Assembly (NCBI GenBank): GCA_016870275.1
Contig: VGBZ01000009.1
Span: forward strand, 23,393 to 87,392
Direction: 5' to 3'
Source of the DNA: Actinomycetota bacterium
GTDB lineage: Bacteria > Actinomycetota > Acidimicrobiia > Acidimicrobiales > Microtrichaceae
DNA length: 64,000 nucleotides
In this document: piece after piece, positions 1-7,449 of the stretch
Layout of the letters: the number at the start of each line of letters is the position of its first letter
How positions within the stretch are numbered: the first letter of the stretch is position 1
Position numbers and translations under genes: made by a program
The notes under the pieces: model-generated
Seen by the model: the letters and a program-made list of their open reading frames with translations, nothing else
Database searches by the model: none
Told to the model about the DNA's origin: nothing

Positions 1-728
1 CGGGGATGCCCGACAAGCTCGCCGACTGCCGACGCCACGGCGAGGACTCCGAGTTGCTCATCGTGGAGGGCGACTCCGCCGCCGGGCCGGCCAAGGCCGG
101 GCGCAACGCCGAGTACATGGCGGTGCTGCCGCTCCGGGGAAAGGTCGTCAACGCCGGCAAGTCCACGCTCAAGCAGGTGGTCGACAACGCCGAGGCACAG
201 GCGCTCTTCGCCGCCATCGGCGCCGGCTCCGGCGCTGATTTCAAACTCGAGGACGCCCGATACGGGCGAATCATCATCCTCTGTGACGCCGATGTGGACG
301 GCAGTCACATCCGGTGTCTGCTCCTCACGCTCATCTACACCTACATGCGCCCGCTGCTCACCGACGGCCGGGTCTTCGCCGCTCGGCCACCGCTCTACAC
401 CGTCAAGGTCGGCGACCGAGCGGTTCACGCATTCTCCGAGGAGGAGAAGCTCCGACTCACCGACGAACTCACCACCGGCAACCGCAAGGCCGAAAACCTG
501 CCGTGGGTCCGGTTCAAGGGACTCGGAGAGATGGACGTCGAGGAGCTCGCCGTGACCTGCCTCGATCGGCAGACGCGGATCCTCAAGCGGATGACCATGG
601 ACGACGCCGCAGCTGCAGCGGAGGCCGCTGACCTCTTCGAGACGCTCATGGGATCAGACGTGGCCCGCCGTCGGGCCTATCTGCTGGATCACTCACCCCA
701 GTTCGACGCTGCCAGCCTCGACGTCTGA
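1..728 (+). CDS. parE: DNA topoisomerase type IIA subunit B (ParE-like), C-terminal part
   Basis: The reading frame is already open at the window edge, so this is the last 241 or so residues of a longer protein. It contains the TOPRIM catalytic motif EGDSAAG, the metal-binding motif DADVDGSHIR, the PLRGKVVN segment, and the C-terminal FKGLGEMD block that contacts the partner A subunit. This subunit supplies ATP hydrolysis and metal binding for double-strand passage and works with ParC or GyrA. The IGAGSG and ARYGRI segments look more like actinobacterial ParE than GyrB, whose usual forms are GTGIG and LRYHKI. That assignment is from memory of the families; GyrB is the alternative. The gene ends in TGA 100 bp before an acyltransferase operon. 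Confidence 0.85.
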   Translation, partial: GMPDKLADCRRHGEDSELLIVEGDSAAGPAKAGRNAEYMAVLPLRGKVVNAGKSTLKQVVDNAEAQALFAAIGAGSGADFKLEDARYGRIIILCDADVDGSHIRCLLLTLIYTYMRPLLTDGRVFAARPPLYTVKVGDRAVHAFSEEEKLRLTDELTTGNRKAENLPWVRFKGLGEMDVEELAVTCLDRQTRILKRMTMDDAAAAAEAADLFETLMGSDVARRRAYLLDHSPQFDAASLDV

Positions 729-828
729 GGTCAGGCCCGCAGGAGGATTCCGTTCGAAGCGGTGCTACCGTCGTCCACCGGAAGGGACCGGCGACGGCAG
801 CCGAGAGGCCAAGGGGAGTCCGACCAGC

Positions 829-2055
829 GTGGCAGGCATCCGGGCAGAGACGCCGATCACCATCGCCCCGCCAATACGCAACGTGCCGTCGTTCGACGGC
901 GTTCGGGGCATCGGTGTGCTCATGGTCATCGCCGTGCACGCCGCACCGCTGAAGCTCGAGTCGTTCTCGTCCATCCTCGACGTGTTCCTGGCCCTGAGTG
1001 CCTTCCTCGTCACCACGCTCCTGCTCGAGGAGGGGCAGCGATCCGGGACGGTCTCGGTGCGAAGGTTCCTGACCAAGCGGGCGTGGCGACTCCTCCCGGC
1101 GCTCTACGTCACGCTGGCGGTGGTGACGGTCGTCGCCGCAGTGCTCTTCGCTGTCGCTGGCGAAGACGCCGATCTGCAGGGATTCACATTCGGCGGGTTC
1201 TTCACCCAGGAGATCCTTCCGGCAGGACTGTACGTTTACAACTTGGTCAACCCCCTCGGATACCCCAACCAGGGCGTGGCGCTCTACCAGATGTGGTCGC
1301 TGTCTCTCGAGCAGCAGTTCTACGTGCTCGTTGCGTTCCTGGCTCTGCTCATGGTGACTCGACGCTGGATCACGCAGATGGCGGTACTCATGGCCGTCCT
1401 CGCCATCGGGATACAGATCGCTCGCGCCACCGGCCACTTCGGTCCGCTCAACTTCTGGCTGCAACGACCCGACGCTCTCATGCTCGGTGTGGTCGCCGCC
1501 GTGATCAACAGTCGGATCCCCGAGACACCGACCGCACGCCAACGGCAACTGTTCACCGTCGGCGCCTGGGTCGGTGCTGCGACGATCGCCTTGCTGATGA
1601 CGCTCAGCATCAGCCCGTTGCAGAAGTTCGGTTGGCCCTACGTCCCGTTCCTCCCCGAGGTCAACGAGACGCTCTCCCCGCAGCAGGCCTTCGAGGTCGC
1701 CATGGCCGAGCTCTCGACCGGCAACTTCTGGGTCAAGTGGGCCTTCACCATCACCAACTGGGCCATGGTCCCGGTGCTCATCTGCATGGTCCGCACCCCT
1801 CGCTGGCTCCTGGGCCGGGCGCTGTCGATCCGGCCGGTCCGGGCCGTCGGTCGCATGTCGTACAGCCTCTACTTGATCCACACCCTCCCGATCCTGCTTT
1901 TCGTGCTGCCGATCCCTGACGGATACCTCCCCCTTCGGGTCCTGGTGGCGTGGATCACGGCGTTCGTCTTCGCCTGGCCGCTCTATCAGTTCGTCGAGAA
2001 GCGCTCCATGGACCGCAAGAACCGTGTCGACACCGGAAAGCTCGCAACAGCGTGA
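829..2055 (+). CDS. acyltransferase family 3 membrane protein (OafA-like), copy 1
   Basis: This is a polytopic inner-membrane protein of 408 residues with about ten hydrophobic segments. It has the acyltransferase-3 signatures: an N-terminal SFDGVRGIGV block with the conserved His in AVHAAP, the LTKRAWRLLPALY stretch (family FxxRRxxRixPxY), and WSLSLEQQFY. Family members move acetyl or other acyl groups onto cell-surface glycans or lipids. No C-terminal SGNH domain is present, so this is the transmembrane-only form. The start is a GTG preceded by AAGGGGAG about 10 bases upstream. Its last four bases (GTGA) overlap the start of a clearly related second copy, so the pair is a tandem duplication read as one unit. 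The acceptor substrate cannot be told from sequence. Confidence 0.85.
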   Translation: MAGIRAETPITIAPPIRNVPSFDGVRGIGVLMVIAVHAAPLKLESFSSILDVFLALSAFLVTTLLLEEGQRSGTVSVRRFLTKRAWRLLPALYVTLAVVTVVAAVLFAVAGEDADLQGFTFGGFFTQEILPAGLYVYNLVNPLGYPNQGVALYQMWSLSLEQQFYVLVAFLALLMVTRRWITQMAVLMAVLAIGIQIARATGHFGPLNFWLQRPDALMLGVVAAVINSRIPETPTARQRQLFTVGAWVGAATIALLMTLSISPLQKFGWPYVPFLPEVNETLSPQQAFEVAMAELSTGNFWVKWAFTITNWAMVPVLICMVRTPRWLLGRALSIRPVRAVGRMSYSLYLIHTLPILLFVLPIPDGYLPLRVLVAWITAFVFAWPLYQFVEKRSMDRKNRVDTGKLATA

Positions 2056-3299
2056 CGGTGGCGCTCCACCCGTTCGAGTCCCGGGCGCCCCGCATCGGCT
2101 CGGTCAAGCCGTTCGACGGCATCCGCGGCGTCGGCGTCTGGTGCGTCGTGCTCCAACACGCCTACGCCGTGGCTGATTCGCTGTCCGGCTACATCGACCT
2201 GTTCTTCGTGCTCTCCGGCTTCCTCATCACGACGCTGATCTTCGAGGAGCGCCGAGCGACCGGGGCCATGTCGCTGCGGAACTTCTACGCCCGACGGGGA
2301 ATCCGCCTCCTGCCGGGCCTGATCGTCACGCTGATCGTGTTCTTCCTGCCGATCTTGGCGATCCGGATCGCCAACCCGAACCCGGACACCGAGTTCCTGT
2401 TCACCAACGTCGTGTGGGAGTCGATCGCGACGCTGTTCTACGTCCACAACATCTTCTTCTCACCGCTGCTCGGGAGCTTCCAGTACATGGGCCAGATGTG
2501 GTCGCTCTCACTCGAGGAGCAGTTCTATCTGGTCGGTGCGCTGGCCACGTACTGGTGCCTGAAGCGGAACTGGATCCGTCAGCTCGCCGTGGCGCTCGTC
2601 GTGTTCATCCTCGTGGTCTGGGTGGCCCGGGGCATGGGACTGGGCGGACCCGGTCAGTTCTGGTTCCAGCGACCGGACGCGATCGCCATGGGCGTGCTGC
2701 TCGCCATCATCCACGCCGTGGCGCCCACCGAGTTGAGCGCCACGGCCAAGCGGCGACTCCACGCAGTCGCCTGGGTGGCCACGGGCGGCATGATCTTCGC
2801 GTTGCTCTCCTCGTCCAAGCTGGTGGAGCGTCTCGGCGGGTTCTACGTCCCGCTGTACCCGACCGACGTGGACATCGAGGCGCCTCCCAAGGGCCTGACA
2901 CCACCCCAGCTCAAGGAGTACGCCGACAACGCCATCCAGGTCGTCCTCGCCGAGCTCCCGAACGGCAACTACTGGGTGCGGTGGGGGTTCACGCTGTCGA
3001 CGATCTGCGCCGCCGTCCTGGTCTTCGCGTTCGTCCGCCTGCGGGACGAGTTCGCGCTGAGCCGATGGCTGAGTCTGCGGTTGCTGTGCTACTTCGGCGC
3101 CCTCAGCTACGCGATCTACATCACCCACTACCAGCTCTTCCAGCTCATGACCCCCGGGTTCTCGGGCGGCCCCAAGTGGATCCCGATCAAGCTGCTGGCC
3201 GCCTACCTGGTGGGAGCCGCACTCCACCGCTTCGTCGAGCGTCCGGCTCTCAAGCGGTACCGTCACCGGTTCGTCCACGCGACCGCCTCGACCCGCTGA
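2052..3299 (+). CDS. acyltransferase family 3 membrane protein (OafA-like), copy 2
   Basis: This 415-residue polytopic membrane protein parallels the preceding gene along its length: PFDGIRGVGVWCVVLQHAY at the N-terminus, NFYARRGIRLLPGL, MWSLSLEEQFYL, and FWFQRPDAIAMGVLLA in the middle. The frame is open further upstream, but the GTG at 2052 overlaps the stop of copy 1 (GTGA) and begins just before the conserved domain, so it is preferred. It is probably another envelope O-acyltransferase with a different acceptor or acyl donor. A GT-C-like protein follows after 4 bp, which suggests that glycan transfer and acylation are coupled. Function beyond the family is inferred. Confidence 0.84.
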   Translation: MTVALHPFESRAPRIGSVKPFDGIRGVGVWCVVLQHAYAVADSLSGYIDLFFVLSGFLITTLIFEERRATGAMSLRNFYARRGIRLLPGLIVTLIVFFLPILAIRIANPNPDTEFLFTNVVWESIATLFYVHNIFFSPLLGSFQYMGQMWSLSLEEQFYLVGALATYWCLKRNWIRQLAVALVVFILVVWVARGMGLGGPGQFWFQRPDAIAMGVLLAIIHAVAPTELSATAKRRLHAVAWVATGGMIFALLSSSKLVERLGGFYVPLYPTDVDIEAPPKGLTPPQLKEYADNAIQVVLAELPNGNYWVRWGFTLSTICAAVLVFAFVRLRDEFALSRWLSLRLLCYFGALSYAIYITHYQLFQLMTPGFSGGPKWIPIKLLAAYLVGAALHRFVERPALKRYRHRFVHATASTR

Positions 3300-3303
3300 A
3301 CCA

Positions 3304-4863
3304 GTGCCACCCACCGACTCCGACCGACCATCCGGGCTCGCCCGCTGGTACGTCTCGGTGGTCGCGCTCGTGCCCATCGCCCTGACCGCCGTTGCGGTCC
3401 GTTTCACTCAACCGGCGGCCGGGACCGACGCCGTGGCCTACATCGCCGTGGCCGACTCACTGCGTGCCGGCGACGGGCTCGGATTCTTCCTCGAACGGCC
3501 GCTGACGACGTGGCCGCCGTTGTGGCCGGTACTGCTCGCCGTCGGCTCGGCAGTCACGGGGTGGCGGGGAGATCTGGTGGCCGTCGCCCTCAACGCCGTC
3601 ATGTTGGTCGGGGTGGTGCTCCTCTCCGCTGCGGTCGTCAGCCGGATCCTGAGCGACCTCCGACTGCGCGCTCTGTTCGTCGCCGGCGTTGCCGTCTCAC
3701 CACTGCTGATCGGCTTGGGGGCGTTCGTCCAGACCGAGGTGGCGTTCGTGCTGCTCTCGCTGTTGACCATCTGGTTGCTCCTGTTGGCCACCGAACGCCA
3801 TCTCCCGGTCCTGCTCGTCACCGCCGGACTGGTCACGTCCACCGGCTTCTACATTCGCTACCAGGCGCTCTACGTGGTGGTGCCGTTCGCGTTGTGGCTC
3901 GCTGTTCGGGCATGGAGACAGGATCGGCGCCTCGCCGGGGTCGTGACCGACGTGTGCTGGTACGCCGTGCCCGCTGTGGTTCCGAGCGTGGCGTGGATGC
4001 TGCGCAACCTGTCCATCTCGGACACCGCCATGGGCCCTCGGTTCCCTTCCTCGGTCGGGCCGCTGCAGAACCTCGCAGCAGCGTTCCGGACGACGGCGAA
4101 GTTCGTGACGTCGATCCCCGACGGGCCCAACCTCGTCCTCGCTGCACTCGGTGTCGTCATCGTCACCGTCGTGGTGGCCACGGCGATCCGTACCCAGGGG
4201 TTCCGGCCGCTCGACGCCGCTGCGGGTCCGGTCGGCTTGTTGTCCATCTTCGTGACCGTGTTCACCGCACTCATGGTCGTGAGCCGATCGATCGTCGGTT
4301 TCGACGACCTCGACATCCGGCTGCTCGCTCCGTCCCTCGTCCCCACAGCTCTGTTGTTCCTCAGGTGGGTCGAACTGGTGCTGCTCGATCGACCGCGCTG
4401 GCGGACCGTCGGCTGGACCGTCGCCGGCGTGTGGCTCGGCACGCAGGTGCTGCTCACGCTCGCTCTGCTCGGCCCGCTCAACTCGGTGATCTCCGATGTC
4501 GGCTACAACGCACCCCGGGCGGTGGCTGCATCGAGGAGTCCGGCGCTCACCGCTCTGCCCGAGGGCTGTGTCCTGTACTCCAACAACTCCGCCGACATCT
4601 ACCGTTCACAGGTCGAAGCGCTCATCAGCCCCCGCCGGACCGAGTACAAGTCGGACCAGCCGACCGATGACCTCGAGGAACTCCAGCTCCGCGTCGATGC
4701 AGCTTCGGAACGAAACGAGCAGGTCTGTCTGGTCTGGGTCGAGTACTCCGTCGATCCCGACTTCCACGACCGGGCGGACATCGCCGGAGTCGTCGACCTG
4801 CGCGAGGTGGCCTCCGCAGACGGCGTGACCTCCTACGTGCTCGCACCCCGCAACTCGCCGTGA
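3304..4863 (+). CDS. polytopic membrane protein, GT-C glycosyltransferase-like, copy 1
   Basis: This 519-residue protein has about ten hydrophobic segments and a soluble C-terminal tail of roughly 120 residues. The first loop carries an acidic GTDAVAYIAVADSLRAG stretch followed by TWPPLWPVLLA. This arrangement recalls polyprenyl-phosphate-dependent GT-C enzymes of the ArnT/PMT type, where an acidic residue in loop 1 is catalytic. A close relative lies at 10955-12577; both keep the loop-1 motif and a tail containing SPRRT and PTDDL. The start is GTG, 4 bp after the acyltransferase, and the end overlaps the next gene by GTGA. It probably transfers a sugar from a lipid carrier outside the membrane, but neither donor nor acceptor is evident. 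Confidence 0.65.
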   Translation: MPPTDSDRPSGLARWYVSVVALVPIALTAVAVRFTQPAAGTDAVAYIAVADSLRAGDGLGFFLERPLTTWPPLWPVLLAVGSAVTGWRGDLVAVALNAVMLVGVVLLSAAVVSRILSDLRLRALFVAGVAVSPLLIGLGAFVQTEVAFVLLSLLTIWLLLLATERHLPVLLVTAGLVTSTGFYIRYQALYVVVPFALWLAVRAWRQDRRLAGVVTDVCWYAVPAVVPSVAWMLRNLSISDTAMGPRFPSSVGPLQNLAAAFRTTAKFVTSIPDGPNLVLAALGVVIVTVVVATAIRTQGFRPLDAAAGPVGLLSIFVTVFTALMVVSRSIVGFDDLDIRLLAPSLVPTALLFLRWVELVLLDRPRWRTVGWTVAGVWLGTQVLLTLALLGPLNSVISDVGYNAPRAVAASRSPALTALPEGCVLYSNNSADIYRSQVEALISPRRTEYKSDQPTDDLEELQLRVDAASERNEQVCLVWVEYSVDPDFHDRADIAGVVDLREVASADGVTSYVLAPRNSP

Positions 4864-6083
4864 CCCGCCGATCCGCCGACGCTGCGGTCATCGTGGTAGG
4901 GGCGGGCCTTGTCGGGCTCGCTGCCGCCCGAGCCATCGGGGAACGGCTCGGAACCGGGGACATCGTCGTCGTCGACAAGGAGGACGGGCCGGCCCGGCAC
5001 CAGAGCGGACGAAACTCCGGTGTCGCCCACTCCGGGCTCTACTACGCGCCGGGCTCGGCCAAGGCCGACCTCGCCGTTCGCGGTCGGGCGGCGCTCGAGC
5101 AGTACTGCTCCGAGCGTTCGATCCCGTACCGCACCTGCGGCAAGGTCGTCGTGGCCTCAGACGCCGCCCAGCTCCCGGCGCTCGCCGAACTCGAGCGGCG
5201 AGGAGCGGCCAACGGCGTGCGGGTCGAGCGCCTCGACTCCGAGAGGCTCCGTCGGATCGAGCCCCACGTCCGGGCCGTCGGGGCGCTGCACGTGCTCGAC
5301 ACCGGGGTGGTCGACTACCCCGGTGTTGCGCGCTCGCTCGTCGGCGAGGTGTGCGTCGCCGGCGGTGAGCTGCGGGTTGGGCTCGAACTGACGCAGGCCG
5401 CAGTGCGTGGTGACGGGCTCGACGTCGCGTTCGCAGACGGCACCCGCTTGCGCACCAGCGTGCTCGTGAACTGCGCCGGGTTGCAGAGCGACCGGGTCGC
5501 CGCCCGGTGCGGAGCGGAGCCGTCGGTGCACATCGTGCCGTTCCGGGGCGACTACACCGACGTCACCGGATCGTCGGCCGAACTGGTGCGGGCGCTCGTC
5601 TACCCGGTGCCCGACCCGCGTTGGCCGTTCCTCGGGGTGCACCTGACCCGGTCGATCGAAGGGCACGTGCACGCCGGCCCGACCGCCGTCCTGGCGCTGG
5701 GACGTGAGGCCTACGACCGTTCCGTCGACCGCACCGACGCTCTGGCGTTGCTGCGGAACCGGGCGCTCTGGCGGCTCGGCCTGCGCTACTGGCGCACCGG
5801 GTTGGCCGAGCTGCGCCGGGCTCGGTCACCCGAGCGGGTCGCAGAGGACCTGCAGCGGCTCGTGCCCGAGCTCGACGCTGCCGACCTGCGACCCGCCGCT
5901 CCGGGTATCCGAGCCCAAGCCGTCTCGGCCGACGGCCGCCTGATCGACGACTTCGCATTCGCCGTCTCGCCGCGCTGCGTGCACGTGCTCAACGCCCCGT
6001 CGCCGGCGGCCACAGCGGCGCTGGCGATCGGTCAAGTCATCGCCGGACGGGTCGACACCATCCCGAGGCGAACCGGCCGGTGA
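4860..6083 (+). CDS. lhgO: L-2-hydroxyglutarate oxidase/dehydrogenase
   Basis: This 407-residue FAD-dependent oxidoreductase of the DAO superfamily oxidises L-2-hydroxyglutarate to 2-oxoglutarate, passing electrons to oxygen or the quinone pool. The N-terminal dinucleotide-binding motif is VGAGLVG at residues 13-19. It is followed by the family-typical GRNSGVAHSGLYY block and, near the C-terminus, PGIRAQ and a DDFAF segment. Length fits the family (about 400). The GTG start overlaps the GT-C-like gene by four bases, so it is co-transcribed with an envelope cluster to which it has no obvious biochemical link. A strong hairpin follows directly and probably ends the operon. Confidence 0.9.
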   Translation: MTRRSADAAVIVVGAGLVGLAAARAIGERLGTGDIVVVDKEDGPARHQSGRNSGVAHSGLYYAPGSAKADLAVRGRAALEQYCSERSIPYRTCGKVVVASDAAQLPALAELERRGAANGVRVERLDSERLRRIEPHVRAVGALHVLDTGVVDYPGVARSLVGEVCVAGGELRVGLELTQAAVRGDGLDVAFADGTRLRTSVLVNCAGLQSDRVAARCGAEPSVHIVPFRGDYTDVTGSSAELVRALVYPVPDPRWPFLGVHLTRSIEGHVHAGPTAVLALGREAYDRSVDRTDALALLRNRALWRLGLRYWRTGLAELRRARSPERVAEDLQRLVPELDAADLRPAAPGIRAQAVSADGRLIDDFAFAVSPRCVHVLNAPSPAATAALAIGQVIAGRVDTIPRRTGR

Positions 6084-6088
6084 ACGAC

Positions 6089-6118
6089 CAACGGGAGGAC
6101 CAGGAGGTCCTCCCGTTG
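6089..6118 (+). terminator. perfect 13-bp hairpin after lhgO
   Basis: CAACGGGAGGACC and GGTCCTCCCGTTG form a perfect 13-bp stem around a 4-base AGGA loop, 5 bases after the lhgO stop codon. No T-run follows, which is usual for high-GC actinobacterial terminators. It most likely ends the operon that begins at 829. Confidence 0.75.
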
Positions 6119-6215
6119 ATTGGCACCGTGTCCGACGAGGGGGCGTTCGGACCGGGCAGACCCGCCGGCGGTGAGGGGTACCGCTGCGGGCGAAATTGAG
6201 GTGTCGAGATGCGGC

Positions 6216-6536
6216 TCAGGCCGCAGCGACGGTGGCCTTCTTCGCAGTGCTGCGGTCGAGCAACTGATCCGTGACCGGGGCGGCGGCCTTGGCCGCAGCG
6301 GTGGCGACGCTCTTGGTCGTCCGGACCACGTTGGTGGCGAACTTCGCCTGGTTGTCGATCACCTCAACCGGGGTGGGCAGCTTCTCGGCGAAGGGGACGG
6401 CCGGGAACTCGCTGCGGCGGTCGGTGACGAAGTCGACGACGGTGCTGACGACCTTGGTGACGGGCTGCTTGAGATCACCGATCACCTGAACGATGCGCTC
6501 CTGGACGTCGGTCACGGGCTTGAGGATGGTGCTCAC
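6216..6536 (-). CDS. small Ala/Val-rich protein, phasin-like in flavour, unknown function
   Basis: This 106-residue protein does not belong to a family I can name. It is soluble, rich in Ala, Val, Thr and Lys, and largely predicted helical. It has a central PAVPFAEKLPTPVEVIDNQ segment and an Ala-rich C-terminus ending KKATVAAA. Amphipathic helices with an FATNVV...ATAAAKAAAP run recall phasins and HbhA-like proteins that coat polyester granules or lipid droplets. That comparison is impressionistic. The ATG start lies in a 204-bp gap shared with the divergent peroxiredoxin gene, and the gap holds several short repeats. High-GC wobble use like its neighbours supports real coding. Confidence 0.6.
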   Translation of the reverse strand: MSTILKPVTDVQERIVQVIGDLKQPVTKVVSTVVDFVTDRRSEFPAVPFAEKLPTPVEVIDNQAKFATNVVRTTKSVATAAAKAAAPVTDQLLDRSTAKKATVAAA

Positions 6537-6685
6537 GGGACTCCTGCTCTCTGCTCGGTGGCGACCGGTGGCCGCCTTGAAGGTCTGCTAACTGTAGCAA
6601 GCAGATGCGAACTGTGGTAGTCGATCCGCTTGCGACAGTTGTCACTCCAGCGATGCGTCAGGAGGACTGGTCACCAGCAGTAATC

Positions 6686-6702
6686 TTGACTAAGATGGTC
6701 AA
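6686..6702. promoter_or_regulatory. inverted repeat TTGAC-N7-GTCAA upstream of the peroxiredoxin
   Basis: TTGAC and GTCAA form a perfect 5-bp inverted repeat with a 7-base centre. A second palindrome, ATCTT-GACT-AAGAT at 6683-6696, overlaps it. The element lies about 40 bases before the peroxiredoxin start, in the most AT-rich part of the intergenic gap. TTGACT also looks like a -35 hexamer, so a dimeric regulator here could block or recruit RNA polymerase. The cognate regulator is not identifiable from the window. Confidence 0.5.
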
Positions 6703-6740
6703 CTATTAGCACCGCAGCACCGCTGCACGAGACCACTGGA

Positions 6741-7382
6741 GTGACCGTGAGCATCCGACTGGGCGACGAGGCCCCGAACTTCACAGCCGAGACCACCGAG
6801 GGGACCATCGACTTCCACGACTGGAAGGGCGACAGCTGGGCCATCCTGTTCTCTCACCCCAAGGATTTCACCCCAGTCTGCACCACCGAACTCGGCACGG
6901 TCGCCAAGCTCAAGGACGAGTTCGACCGACGCGGCGTCAAGGTTGTCGGGCTCTCGGTGGACCCGGTCGACTCGCACGCCGAGTGGGCCGCCGACATCGC
7001 CGAGACACAGGGACAGGCAGTCAACTTCCCGCTCATCGCCGACCCCGACCGCAAGGTCTCGGACCTCTACGACCTGATCCACCCCAACGCCAACGACACC
7101 CTCACCGTGCGCTCCGTGTTCGTGATCGGCCCCGACAACAAGGTCAAGCTCACGCTGACCTACCCCGCGTCGACCGGCCGGAACTTCGACGAGATCCTCC
7201 GTGTCGTCGACTCGCTCCAGCTCACGGCGAAGCACCAGGTGGCCACGCCGGCCGACTGGGAACAGGGCGGCGACGTGATCATCGTGCCGGCGGTGTCCGA
7301 CGAGGATGCTGCCGCCAAGTACCCGGACGGGTGGCGGGCCGACAAGCCCTACCTCCGCTGGGTGCCACAGCCGCAGGGCTGA
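6741..7382 (+). CDS. peroxiredoxin, Prx6 (1-Cys) type
   Basis: This 213-residue cytoplasmic thiol peroxidase reduces hydrogen peroxide and alkyl hydroperoxides. The peroxidatic Cys sits in PVCTTELG. HPKDFTPVCTT, the DLIHPN stretch and the C-terminal extension ending WRADKPYLRWV are typical of the Prx6 branch rather than short AhpC. The only other expected catalytic partners, Thr before the Cys region and a downstream Arg in TVRSVFVIG, are present. The GTG at 6741 begins directly on the GGAG, whereas the in-frame GTG at 6747 lies 5 bases after GGAG and may be the true start. It is divergent from the small Ala-rich gene across a region with an inverted repeat. Confidence 0.93.
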   Translation: MTVSIRLGDEAPNFTAETTEGTIDFHDWKGDSWAILFSHPKDFTPVCTTELGTVAKLKDEFDRRGVKVVGLSVDPVDSHAEWAADIAETQGQAVNFPLIADPDRKVSDLYDLIHPNANDTLTVRSVFVIGPDNKVKLTLTYPASTGRNFDEILRVVDSLQLTAKHQVATPADWEQGGDVIIVPAVSDEDAAAKYPDGWRADKPYLRWVPQPQG

Positions 7383-7415
7383 CCTGGCCCTCGGGCCCGC
7401 CGGCGGATCGTCGGA

Positions 7416-7449
7416 CCCAGCCGAGTGCTCTCCCCGGGCTCAGGCTGGG
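7416..7449. terminator. possible bidirectional terminator between convergent genes
   Basis: CCCAGCC (7416-7422) and GGCTGGG (7443-7449) can pair around a 20-base loop. They lie between the convergent stops of the peroxiredoxin and the cyclase gene and overlap the end of the latter. The long loop and lack of a T-run make this weak. Confidence 0.3.

Noticed and set aside
729..828. Terminator between the topoisomerase and acyltransferase genes
   Set aside because: A CCGTCG/CGACGG pair exists but is short, with an 18-base loop, and no better structure is visible.
646..1881. 411-residue open frame on the minus strand opposite the first acyltransferase
   Set aside because: It is Arg-, Glu-, Asp- and His-rich with no domain features, and lies fully antisense to a clear gene. 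Long antisense frames are common in high-GC DNA.
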